From the NCBI GenBank assembly GCA_017642535.1, contig JAGCOW010000047.1, positions 1-38,916 on the forward strand: 38,916 nucleotides of DNA, written 5' to 3'. The first letter of the stretch is position 1; each line of letters starts with the position of its first letter. Source of the stretch: Bacteroidales bacterium (lineage in GTDB: Bacteria > Bacteroidota > Bacteroidia > Bacteroidales > UBA1715). Positions 1 through 8,537 of the stretch are shown in pieces. The notes beneath the pieces were generated by a model. That model searched no databases, had not been told where the DNA came from, and saw only the letters and a list, made by a program, of their open reading frames with translations. The position numbers were made by a program, and so were the translations under genes.

Positions 1-3000
1 TCCATAATATTTGTCAATGATTTATCCCAACCTGTAAATGTGTAACCTTCACGTGACGGAGTTATAGCAGGTTCGCCAGTTGCCGAGCCGCCTTCTTCAA
101 CCTGTTCTTCGCCGAGTGGCGTGCCATCCCAATCTTGATAAATAACAGTATAATATGTTACATTCTTCAAATATTGGGCTGTAATGGTCATATCGGAAAC
201 AACGTTTGTGAAAGTGTTGTCCCACCCAGTAAACGTGTAACCTTCACGTTCTTGTAGTTCTGGAGCCGTTGCCGCCTCGTTGTAAGCAACCGAATCGCGT
301 TTAAGGAGTGTTTCATCCCAATCATAGAACAAAACGGCGTATTTTCTTATTTCACTATTTATTATCGGTGTATAATCTATATCTCCCGTTACGGTTGTAA
401 TTTCGGGAGTCCAGCCAGCAAACGTATATACGTATTGTTCTGTCTTGTACGACAATTCACTTTCGTCACCACGATACGACGGCATTTGTCCATAGTCTAA
501 CACATCACTTTGCAATTCAAGGTTGTCAGAATTTAAGAAACGCACAGTATAGCTGCGAATTTTTTCGCTGTAAACGGCAGTGTAGGTTGTTATACCTGAC
601 ACTGTTGTTATTTCTGGCGACCAACCAACGAACGTATATTCATATTGTACCGATTCTTGCGTAGGAGTTTCACCTTCGTAAACAGGAAGCGTTCCTTCAC
701 GCACCTTGCCACTTTGGAGTTCCGTGCCATCGGCATTGACAAATGTAATAGTATAGAAAGTGGCGCTTATGACGGTTATGTCACACGTTGCATATTTGCT
801 GTCATCGCTTACCGAAGTAACCGTGATTGTTGCTGTTCCCACACCAACGGTACTAATATATCCGTCTTCGGAAACGGTTACGACCGATTCGTCGCTTGAC
901 GACCATTCCAACGTAGGAATAGTGGCATTTGACGGCGTAACAGTAGCGGTTAATGTAGCACTTTGTCCGTTTTCGAGCGTGAGAGTCGAGTTGTTGAGCG
1001 TAACCTCGGTTACTTGTTCACCTTTCGCAATATAAATTATTTTTGACGCAGTTGAGCCATTTTCAAGTGAAGCCGTGACTTTGACTGACGTGCTATTGGC
1101 AAAACTACATTTTAAAGCAGTTACAAGTCCCGTTTCGTCAACCGAAAGATATTCTGGGTTTGCACTTGTCCACGTAACTGGTGCGGTAACGGTGTCGGGA
1201 GAGAACGTAACCGATAATTGCTGACTTTCTCCATACGACATTTCTTGTTCGCACTCGTCTATACTGAGCGTGATTTTCTTAACATTTACGTAGATATACC
1301 CTTCTTTGCCATTCGAAGATTTTGCAGATACTTTTGTTTTTCCCGATTGTACTGCTGTTACAAGGCCATTTTCGTCAACGGTGACATAATCTGAATTGCC
1401 GCTTGACCACGTGATAGTTTTGTCGGTGGTATTTTCGGGAAGAATGGTTGCTATAAGTTGCAATGTTGCTCCTTCGAGCAAATCAATTGTCTGTCCGGCG
1501 GTATATTCGTCTATTGATACACTTGTTGCCAAAACTGGCGATACGGTTATGTTCGACGTAGTGTAAGAAATCTCAGTACCTACAGCTGCCACCGTGATTT
1601 TTGCTGTTCCTGCACCTACGGCAGTTATCAAACCGTTTTCGTCAACAGTAAGAACGTCGGTGTCGCTTGACGTCCATTCAAGTTCGGGGACGGAACTGAC
1701 CCATGCAGGAGTAAACGACGGAACACATTGTTGCGTATCGCCTACTTTCATAGAAGTTGCAAGAGTTGTCTTATTTGGTCCGTAAATGTAAATATTTGTC
1801 AGGGCAACGTCAGCTACCGTAATCGACTGGGATGTTGAAGTACCTATCGGGTGCGTTGCTGTTATTGTATATGTTCCTGTTTTTTTACAAGTGAAAATAG
1901 CACGAGAATATGTTTTTTTCACAGAGTTTTCGGTAACTATAGAATCAGAAATCGGTATTATATCAAACGCATCATTATCACTGCTTGACCATGTAACAAG
2001 TTCGTAAGCATACGTAGGAATTGACGTAACTACTATGTATTGGTGGTTTATTGAAAAATCCTTTGTCATAGCGGTGTTGTCTTTCGTCCATGCGGATTCG
2101 CCTACACGACGATAGTGCGTTCTTGCCAGCGCATTTAATTTTGGCTGATATATGGTTACGGTACACGTGGCTTTGTAATTTCCTTCTACCGTGGTGGCAG
2201 TCACTATTGCTTTACCAGTCTTGCCTGCGCTATTCGACACAAAATTAGTAGTGAGCAATCCGTTTTGGTCAATCGAAGCCCATGCACTCGTTGTGTAATC
2301 GCCTTGAAGTTTTAGAGACCAAACGACCTCTTTATTTTCTGCTTCCTCTGGGGAAACCGTAGCTGTTAATTGTACTGTGCTTCCTGCCGCCACATTGTTT
2401 ACCGTAGTTTTGTCAAGTTCTATTCCTGTAACAAGAACAGGGTCTGGAGAATCGGGAATGTTTTCTTCGTAGAATACACGAAGATATGGATAGCCGTCGT
2501 TTATCGCGTCGTTGCGTCCCCAAATTGTTTCAAAATCCCAATCAACAAATGTTGATTTTGCATGCATTTCGTTCGTGGTTACCATCGAAGATAGGAAAAC
2601 ATCATACGTTGAATTCGAGAGATTATTTTCTGTTACAAGACTTTTGTCAAAATAGAAACTTGAAAGACAAGAAGTTCGACTATAACCACTGCTGAAACTA
2701 TAATATGATTTTCCTGCACTGTAACAATTACTCAAACATACCTGACCTATTTGGCTATCAAATCCACAAAATCCGTATCCGTTGACATCAACGCGAGCAT
2801 AGGAATCTTTTATTTGACTACCGCCCCATGCCGTGCCTATGAGACCTCCAGCATAAGTTCGCACGCCATCTTTGGTATAGATTATTCCTTCGGCAAAACA
2901 TTGATCAACAGTTGCCCCACTTTCACATATTCCTATAAGCATACCTGGCCTGCCATAATCCACAGAAGCCCAACCGCAACGATTAAAAAGCATAAAATGG

Positions 3001-6000
3001 TATTTTTTCCCGTTGTAACCTTTCCCGTCAGTAAAATGCTCTGCTAAATCAATTACAGAAGCGGATATACCTACATTACAGATTGTTGCATTCTCTCCAA
3101 CAACTGCGAATAAACCGTTATAATCTAATTGAGATCTATTGGGCATACCATTCAATTCGATATACATACCATAGATAACATGACCTTGTCCGTCAAATGT
3201 TCCATGGAAGGTATGATTCCCTTCGCCAGAAATATCATAATATGAACCGATAGGTTGCCAAGGAACGCCGTAGGCGCCTCTTCCCCAATACTGCCAATCG
3301 GTGGTGTCGCATAAAAAAATGTCGTTGTCGAGCACGACCTTTTTCCCACTGAAATCAAAAGGAGCGATCACTTGAGTCGGAACACCTCCACGATATCCTT
3401 TTCTACCGTTATCGCATTGTATTTTTTCGCCCCAGTCGTAAAATCCGTTTTGCATCGCCATAAACCCACGTAACTGAGCCGCGGTTTTTATATGGTATGT
3501 TGTTGCAAATTCATTTTGAAACGGCGTAATGTCATAATCAAAACGTTCGTCGTCAATCCAACGTGCATAGAGAGTAATATCACTCACGATTTCTGTGTCG
3601 AAATCAAAAATCTGCTTGAGTTCTGCGTCCTTATACCAACCGGCAAAAATATAATCATCTTTTTCGATACGAGTTGGAGGTGTTATTTTTGAACCAGCCA
3701 AAGCAAGTTGGGAAGCAACATCGTCGCCACCATTTGAATTAAACGTAATTGTAAATTCAGGACGCCAATCCGCATCTGTTGCCACACGAGGATAGTCATT
3801 TTCTCTCCATTGCCAATAATTCAGTTGAAAATCTGCTCCATGGCTGGCATTCCATGTTTTAACCGTATTATTCAGCATATTGACAAACTCTTTCGATTGC
3901 AGCCACTCGGTAGAACGGGCTCCGTTATATGGATTACCGTCATCGGTTATTTCAGCAAGTGAAGCATCTTCAAAGAGATTTTCTATATATCCCATTCCAT
4001 TATAACGTCCTCCTTGACCTCCATTGTTGAGGTTCCCTGTAAAAAGATAATTGACAATTGAATCTTCGGGATAAAAGATTTCAGATCCCTGAATAAGCCC
4101 AACATAGTCTCCTAAAAGACCTTTTCCTCCACTCAATTTTGCTGAAGAAGAACAGTTTAATACATACGAAGAAAAGTTCAGTGCCTGATTTTCCATAATA
4201 CCAAACAATGCTCCCATTCCTGCTTCGCTTCCTGATTGACGGGAAACTTCGCCCGAAGTCCAACATTGTATAATTATTGTGCTGTCGGAAGCGGAACCGG
4301 CAAGAACACCTATTTTTTCCGACGCGCGAACGTATGCATCTACAACACCAAGATTACGCAAAGAAGCACCTCGCCATATTTGTCCAAAAAGACCTTGGGT
4401 TGAAAGCATGTTGCTTATATACATATTTTTCACTTCATGGAATCCTCCGTCATAAGTACCGAGAAATTTCATAGACAGACTATTCTCATAATATGGGTGT
4501 GAACATTTTGTGCCTATCGGTGTCCATTGTGTAGGTGCAGTTTCTCCCCATTGCGAACGTGGCGCATTTAGTTCAATATCAGCTGTTTGAAGTATGTATT
4601 TCCCTCGAAAATCAATACCTTGATTCACCAACCAGCGGAAATTTTCCAATTGTTCCTTTGTACGGATTTGAAAAGGATTTTCTTTCGTACCTACGCCACC
4701 GTCAAACAATGTTGTTGCATTTTGTACATATTCACCGGTAGGACGTGGAAAATCGTCTTGCAATTCCCATTGACTGAGGCCGAAAACCGACGCAATCATG
4801 TTCAGCGTATCTACAAAAGCCTGTGAACGCATATACGAGAGAGCAACGCCTGTGCCGTTCCAACTTCCTCCTGATTGGCTTGTTATCTGTGGCAAACCAT
4901 CATTGGAGAAATAACCAAACTGGAAACTTGGAACTACTTCTTTTGAATCCATTCCACTTTCTCCATCGAAAGATTCTGCAACAAACGCATGGATATCATT
5001 ACGATAAGTCTCTACATCGTGGTGGCGGATATTTCCCGCCGAGTAGCAGTTTTGTATCGTACCCGACTCTGGATAATCGTATTGGTGATTGGAAACGTGA
5101 CCGTTGCTCGCACAAAAAGACGCTAATATAGGATCGCCCCCAACACCTGTGGAGTCACTAACATCGCGAACGTCGCCCAAAGCATAGCATGATTCAATCA
5201 CACCTTTCCAGTTTCTATATGCAAATCCAGCAATTGCACTCACCCAAAATGAATTTGTTGTCTGACCTTCTCCAACCACATTGCCCAACGCTCCACAAGC
5301 ACGAATCTCACCTTCGTTTTGATAGACAAATCCCGCCCCCGAACGATAACGGAACGTGTGACCACCAGATCCATTTGCGGCAGCATCTGGTCCGCCTAAT
5401 GCCTGAACATACACGTTTGACGTACATTTTTCAATCAATCCATAGTTTGTTCCCACAAAACCGGAACCTGTACCCATTGTACAACGAATAGCACCAGTGG
5501 TGGAGCAATTACGGATAACACCTGTGGATTCGTTTGTTAAAACAAATGCCGAACATCCTTGCAAGTCGGAATGAATATTTACTGAGCAATTTTCTATCAA
5601 ACCACCATTTGTACGAACCAAACCCGCCATTGCTTCTTGTGTTGCACGCATTTCACCCTCAACGTGACAATTGCGAATGCTTGAACCCTCTGACACATTT
5701 AACGTAAGAAACGCTTGCTGAACGGCAGAAAGTTTAGAGTTTGCCATATTGAGATTTTCAATAGAGCCTCCGTCCAAATTGACAAACAATGCTTTATTGA
5801 CAACCGAAAAATCGTAATCTTCAAGGTCAATGTCAAAATCATTCGGGTCCCAATCGTCAGCCCAGTTCATTCCTGCTCCGTAATACATATTATAAATGGT
5901 ATGTCCGTTTCCGTCAAAATGACCACGGAAATAACCATAATCGGCATCGTCATTCAAATATAAACGCGTGTGTGCTATCGGCTCCCATTGTTTCCAATTG

Positions 6001-6260
6001 GCAGTATCCTCATCGGTGAAATCGGTGAGGTAAATATCAGCCGTAAGCTTAATGTACTTTCCAGAGAAATCCTCTTTATCCACATTGGTACGTGCCGCCA
6101 AGCCAGCCAATTGCTCGGCTGTGGAAATCAAATATGGGTCTGCTTGACTTCCCGAACCTGAGAAATTCTTGTCGGACGTACCGTCCCAATACGTTTGAGC
6201 AAACGCAGTTTGTGCCGCAATGCTTACAATCATCAACAAAAAAATACCGATTTTCTTCAT
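1..6260 (-). CDS. Giant secreted repeat protein with GLUG-like, Ig-like BIG2 and InlB-type repeats (partial, C-terminus beyond left edge)
   Basis: An open frame of 2086 codons starts at the ATG at 6260 and has no stop before the left edge. Residues 1-22 are a signal peptide (MKKIGIFLLMIVSIAAQTAFA, then QTYWDG). Three large units follow, starting near residues 35, 517 and 919. Each has the pattern 'I.T..QL.......F.GKYI.L..DI.L', then 'W.PIG', then 'F.G.(F/Y)DG.GH.IY.MY', with GLUG-like hairpins after it. An InlB-type repeat (ITFNSNGGDDVASQ...WYKDAEL) sits near residue 836. Five or six BIG2-like domains occupy about 1275-1830, marked by 'W.SS....VTVDENGLVTAV..G.A.ITV'. At least four InlB-like repeats follow from about 1835 ('YTFTGWD...'). 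The architecture suits an exported surface or adhesin-like protein. A T9SS or other sorting signal may lie past the edge, but I cannot see it. Ligand and function are unknown. The frame was checked at several points and shows no frameshift. Confidence 0.9.
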   Translation of the reverse strand, partial: MKKIGIFLLMIVSIAAQTAFAQTYWDGTSDKNFSGSGSQADPYLISTAEQLAGLAARTNVDKEDFSGKYIKLTADIYLTDFTDEDTANWKQWEPIAHTRLYLNDDADYGYFRGHFDGNGHTIYNMYYGAGMNWADDWDPNDFDIDLEDYDFSVVNKALFVNLDGGSIENLNMANSKLSAVQQAFLTLNVSEGSSIRNCHVEGEMRATQEAMAGLVRTNGGLIENCSVNIHSDLQGCSAFVLTNESTGVIRNCSTTGAIRCTMGTGSGFVGTNYGLIEKCTSNVYVQALGGPDAAANGSGGHTFRYRSGAGFVYQNEGEIRACGALGNVVGEGQTTNSFWVSAIAGFAYRNWKGVIESCYALGDVRDVSDSTGVGGDPILASFCASNGHVSNHQYDYPESGTIQNCYSAGNIRHHDVETYRNDIHAFVAESFDGESGMDSKEVVPSFQFGYFSNDGLPQITSQSGGSWNGTGVALSYMRSQAFVDTLNMIASVFGLSQWELQDDFPRPTGEYVQNATTLFDGGVGTKENPFQIRTKEQLENFRWLVNQGIDFRGKYILQTADIELNAPRSQWGETAPTQWTPIGTKCSHPYYENSLSMKFLGTYDGGFHEVKNMYISNMLSTQGLFGQIWRGASLRNLGVVDAYVRASEKIGVLAGSASDSTIIIQCWTSGEVSRQSGSEAGMGALFGIMENQALNFSSYVLNCSSSAKLSGGKGLLGDYVGLIQGSEIFYPEDSIVNYLFTGNLNNGGQGGRYNGMGYIENLFEDASLAEITDDGNPYNGARSTEWLQSKEFVNMLNNTVKTWNASHGADFQLNYWQWRENDYPRVATDADWRPEFTITFNSNGGDDVASQLALAGSKITPPTRIEKDDYIFAGWYKDAELKQIFDFDTEIVSDITLYARWIDDERFDYDITPFQNEFATTYHIKTAAQLRGFMAMQNGFYDWGEKIQCDNGRKGYRGGVPTQVIAPFDFSGKKVVLDNDIFLCDTTDWQYWGRGAYGVPWQPIGSYYDISGEGNHTFHGTFDGQGHVIYGMYIELNGMPNRSQLDYNGLFAVVGENATICNVGISASVIDLAEHFTDGKGYNGKKYHFMLFNRCGWASVDYGRPGMLIGICESGATVDQCFAEGIIYTKDGVRTYAGGLIGTAWGGSQIKDSYARVDVNGYGFCGFDSQIGQVCLSNCYSAGKSYYSFSSGYSRTSCLSSFYFDKSLVTENNLSNSTYDVFLSSMVTTNEMHAKSTFVDWDFETIWGRNDAINDGYPYLRVFYEENIPDSPDPVLVTGIELDKTTVNNVAAGSTVQLTATVSPEEAENKEVVWSLKLQGDYTTSAWASIDQNGLLTTNFVSNSAGKTGKAIVTATTVEGNYKATCTVTIYQPKLNALARTHYRRVGESAWTKDNTAMTKDFSINHQYIVVTSIPTYAYELVTWSSSDNDAFDIIPISDSIVTENSVKKTYSRAIFTCKKTGTYTITATHPIGTSTSQSITVADVALTNIYIYGPNKTTLATSMKVGDTQQCVPSFTPAWVSSVPELEWTSSDTDVLTVDENGLITAVGAGTAKITVAAVGTEISYTTSNITVSPVLATSVSIDEYTAGQTIDLLEGATLQLIATILPENTTDKTITWSSGNSDYVTVDENGLVTAVQSGKTKVSAKSSNGKEGYIYVNVKKITLSIDECEQEMSYGESQQLSVTFSPDTVTAPVTWTSANPEYLSVDETGLVTALKCSFANSTSVKVTASLENGSTASKIIYIAKGEQVTEVTLNNSTLTLENGQSATLTATVTPSNATIPTLEWSSSDESVVTVSEDGYISTVGVGTATITVTSVSDDSKYATCDITVISATFYTITFVNADGTELQSGKVREGTLPVYEGETPTQESVQYEYTFVGWSPEITTVSGITTYTAVYSEKIRSYTVRFLNSDNLELQSDVLDYGQMPSYRGDESELSYKTEQYVYTFAGWTPEITTVTGDIDYTPIINSEIRKYAVLFYDWDETLLKRDSVAYNEAATAPELQEREGYTFTGWDNTFTNVVSDMTITAQYLKNVTYYTVIYQDWDGTPLGEEQVEEGGSATGEPAITPSREGYTFTGWDKSLTNIM

Positions 6261-6296
6261 ATTATGGAATTTTAGTTAAACATTACAAAACAAAAA

Positions 6297-6327
6297 GCGA
6301 CTTCCCATACAAATGATGGAAAGTCGC
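6297..6327 (-). terminator. Terminator-like leader hairpin (possible attenuator) before the giant surface-protein gene
   Basis: Read on the minus strand, the arms GCGACTTTCCAT and ATGGGAAGTCGC pair over 12 bp with one G-U wobble around a 7-base loop. The tail is TTTTTGTTTTG. The start codon is 37 bases further on. No minus-strand gene lies immediately upstream, so this is not an ordinary end-of-gene terminator. Attenuation or mRNA stabilisation in the 5' leader is my inference. The structure begins at the last base of the nearer -7 box, so only a transcript from the farther box (6464-6457) would contain the whole hairpin. Confidence 0.5.
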
Positions 6328-6358
6328 AAAAGTATATTTTTGCAGAAGAGAGAAATTA

Positions 6359-6368
6359 CCCCCCCCCC
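6359..6368. repeat. Homopolymer tract of ten C (poly-G on the coding strand of the giant gene)
   Basis: Ten consecutive C residues stand in a very AT-rich intergenic region. The tract lies 24 bases upstream of the -7 box at 6334-6327 and 88 bases downstream of the one at 6464-6457. Runs this long are prone to slipped-strand changes in length. I saw no other C or G run of this length while reading the window. Confidence 0.85.
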
Positions 6369-6545
6369 GTTTAATTTACTGATTATCAATTGATTAGAAC
6401 GTTTCATATGTTTTCGAAATAAAAATAAATCAAAATAATAACTAATTTAAAGTTTACAAATATAGAGATTAGTTTAAAAACAAGAGAGAATATAAAAAAA
6501 ATTAGATCAAAAAAGTTGTATTATTGCAAACAAGATTAATACGTA

Positions 6546-7526
6546 ATGCTATTCAAAACAACCATAGACGTTCCTCATGCTTCGTTTGAGATTTCTCACG
6601 CACAGAAAGGAATGGCTATTGGTTCGTGTTTCACCACAAATATCGGGAACCGTTTGCTGGCTGCAAAGTTTCCCATTTTGGTGAATCCGCTCGGAACGGT
6701 TTACAATCCTGTTTCTATTGCACAAACGATTGATTTGTTGCTCGGTGAAATTCCCTTCGACGAGCAACAGATTTTCTTCGCCAACGATGTGTGGCAATCG
6801 TATTATTTGCATACTTCATTTTCATCGGTCAACAAACAAGAGGTTCTTCAGTCGTTCAACAACGTGAGAAATGAATTTCTGAAAAGGTTTCAATCCGTTG
6901 ATTATCTTTTTCTTACACTGGGAACTGCGTGGGTGTACGAACTGAACGAAACGAAGCAAATTGTGAATAATTGCCACAAAACTCCTGCGTCGCAATTCAA
7001 TCGTCGTAAACTATCGGTTGAAGAATGCGTTTCGATTTTGGGAAAGTCAATTGCACGTTTACGAAGAAAAAATCCCGATTTGCATGTGATTTTTACCGTA
7101 AGCCCCATTCGGCACTGGAAAGACGGTGCACACGAAAATCAGGTAAGCAAAGCAACCTTGTTTTTGGCAATTGACGAATTACAAAAAACAGCGAAAAACA
7201 TAGGTTATTTTCCTGCGTATGAGTTACTTATGGACGACTTGCGCGACTATCGTTTCTACGACGAAGACATGCTCCACCCAAGTGCCACGGCAGTTGAATA
7301 TATTTGGGAAACATTCTCAAAAACATATTTTTCTAAAGAAACTATAGGTTTGATTTCACAAATTGGGGCAATCCACAAAGCCATCGAACATAGACCGTTC
7401 AATGCGGAGAGCAGCTTGTATAAAACCTTTATACAAAACACTCTAAGAGACTGTGAGACGCTTTCTAAAGAGAATCCTTTCTTGGATTTTTCAAAAGATA
7501 TAACTATTTTACAACAAAAGTTATAA
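6546..7526 (+). CDS. GSCFA domain-containing protein
   Basis: This is a 326-residue protein of the GSCFA family (PF08885), named for the motif visible here as GSCFTTNIGNRL near residues 27-38. The family is related to SGNH/GDSL-type hydrolases. The late motif 'DMLHPSATAVEYIWE' carries the D..H pair expected of such a catalytic site. There is no signal peptide, so it is probably cytoplasmic. The substrate is unknown for the family; in Bacteroidota these proteins are widespread and usually annotated only by domain. The ATG at 6546 is the first in frame, and no Shine-Dalgarno sequence is present. The gene converges on the PorP/SprF gene and overlaps its end by 6 bases (7521-7526), with no terminator visible between them. 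Confidence 0.85.
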   Translation: MLFKTTIDVPHASFEISHAQKGMAIGSCFTTNIGNRLLAAKFPILVNPLGTVYNPVSIAQTIDLLLGEIPFDEQQIFFANDVWQSYYLHTSFSSVNKQEVLQSFNNVRNEFLKRFQSVDYLFLTLGTAWVYELNETKQIVNNCHKTPASQFNRRKLSVEECVSILGKSIARLRRKNPDLHVIFTVSPIRHWKDGAHENQVSKATLFLAIDELQKTAKNIGYFPAYELLMDDLRDYRFYDEDMLHPSATAVEYIWETFSKTYFSKETIGLISQIGAIHKAIEHRPFNAESSLYKTFIQNTLRDCETLSKENPFLDFSKDITILQQKL

Positions 7527-8537
7527 CGAATGTGGACAGCGTACAGCTGTCATTTTTTTGCTCTTGTTTGAATTATCCACAATATAGGTTAATGTGATTT
7601 CCACTGCTCCGTGACCGTTGCTGGCCGTTCTCAGTCGTGAAATGTTTAGGTCATAGTCAAGCATTATGTCGAATCCCATATAGCGACAACCTAAGCCAAA
7701 AATGACTGCATCCTTGTTTTTTGAGCGAAACCACGCTCCTGCTTGTACTTGCGATATGGCAGATTTTTCAAAGTAAAATATCCCCATTCCGCCAAAATGA
7801 AATTCGTGTTGCTTCCCCTGAAACTGCATTTTGAATCCCGGAATGACGTCAATATTATTGGAAACTCCAATGATAGCATTTCCGTGAACTAAAAACCTAT
7901 GGAGCAATATGGCATCGCCCGCATTGAAAAAAGAGATGTCGGGCTGATTGATATTGTACATTGCCACTCCCATCGTATAGGTTTGATTTTTCTGCGGTTT
8001 GAACGTGCCTTGTACGCCAGCGCTCAAGTCAAAATAAACGGCAGAATTCCCGTCAAACGCTTCTGTAACGGAGATATCGGGATTATACTTTGTTCCGTCG
8101 AATTGCTCACCAAAGGTTAATTTGGTGTAATTGAGCGTGTTATAGTGCATAGCAGGAAGAATTCCATACGAAATGATGACAGTATTTCCCACAAGACGAA
8201 AATGTTGTGCCAACGGAATTCCAAATTGAACAGTAGTATAATCAGCATCGCCAGCCATATCATAATTAATGAGCATTCCGTATCCGATAATGTAATTCCA
8301 TTGTCGCTTGGTGTATTTTCCGTCAAAATTTGCCGAAAACGTTTGATATGGGTCGGCAACGGTGCGATATTGGTCACGATACGCCAGACAAAAACGGGAT
8401 TTCCCCGTAAAAAAGCCAGCATCGGCAGGAGTCACGTTGAGCGTATTGGTATAAAAATTTGAAAAATGAATATCCTGTGCGAAGGACTGTATCGCAAAAA
8501 GACATAACACACAATATGTAAATGCTTTATTGAACAT
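7521..8537 (-). CDS. PorP/SprF family type IX secretion system outer-membrane protein
   Basis: A 338-residue protein with signal peptide (about residues 1-20, ending SFAQ) and the family's opening signature 'DIHFSNFYTNTLNVTPADAGFF.G..RFCLAYRDQYRTV', followed by alternating strands of an outer-membrane barrel ('GYGMLINYDMAGDADYTT', 'SYGILPAMHYNTLNY', 'GLGCRYMGFDIMLDYDLN'). PorP/SprF proteins work with the T9SS. They are typically encoded directly after a large protein with a type B C-terminal signal, which they are thought to help secrete or anchor. That arrangement is seen here: the start codon overlaps the upstream gene's stop as TAATG, implying translational coupling. The tail after the last strand (SNKSKKMTAVRCPHSL) is basic and not barrel-like, possibly a drifted C-terminus caused by the overlap with the convergent gene. 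Confidence 0.93.
   Translation of the reverse strand: MFNKAFTYCVLCLFAIQSFAQDIHFSNFYTNTLNVTPADAGFFTGKSRFCLAYRDQYRTVADPYQTFSANFDGKYTKRQWNYIIGYGMLINYDMAGDADYTTVQFGIPLAQHFRLVGNTVIISYGILPAMHYNTLNYTKLTFGEQFDGTKYNPDISVTEAFDGNSAVYFDLSAGVQGTFKPQKNQTYTMGVAMYNINQPDISFFNAGDAILLHRFLVHGNAIIGVSNNIDVIPGFKMQFQGKQHEFHFGGMGIFYFEKSAISQVQAGAWFRSKNKDAVIFGLGCRYMGFDIMLDYDLNISRLRTASNGHGAVEITLTYIVDNSNKSKKMTAVRCPHSL

Larger units (their letters stand above)
6261..6545. promoter_or_regulatory. Divergent intergenic region between giant surface protein and GSCFA gene
   Basis: This 285-base region separates divergently transcribed genes. It holds two perfect minus-strand -7 boxes (TATATTTG at 6464-6457 and TACTTTTG at 6334-6327), a run of ten C at 6359-6368 (G on the minus strand), a hairpin at 6297-6327 with a T-rich tail toward the giant gene, and one copy of a 14-base motif (TTACTGATTATCAA, 6376-6389) found in two other gaps. 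A weaker plus-strand box (TATTATTG, 6519-6526, one mismatch) may serve the GSCFA gene. Confidence 0.6.
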
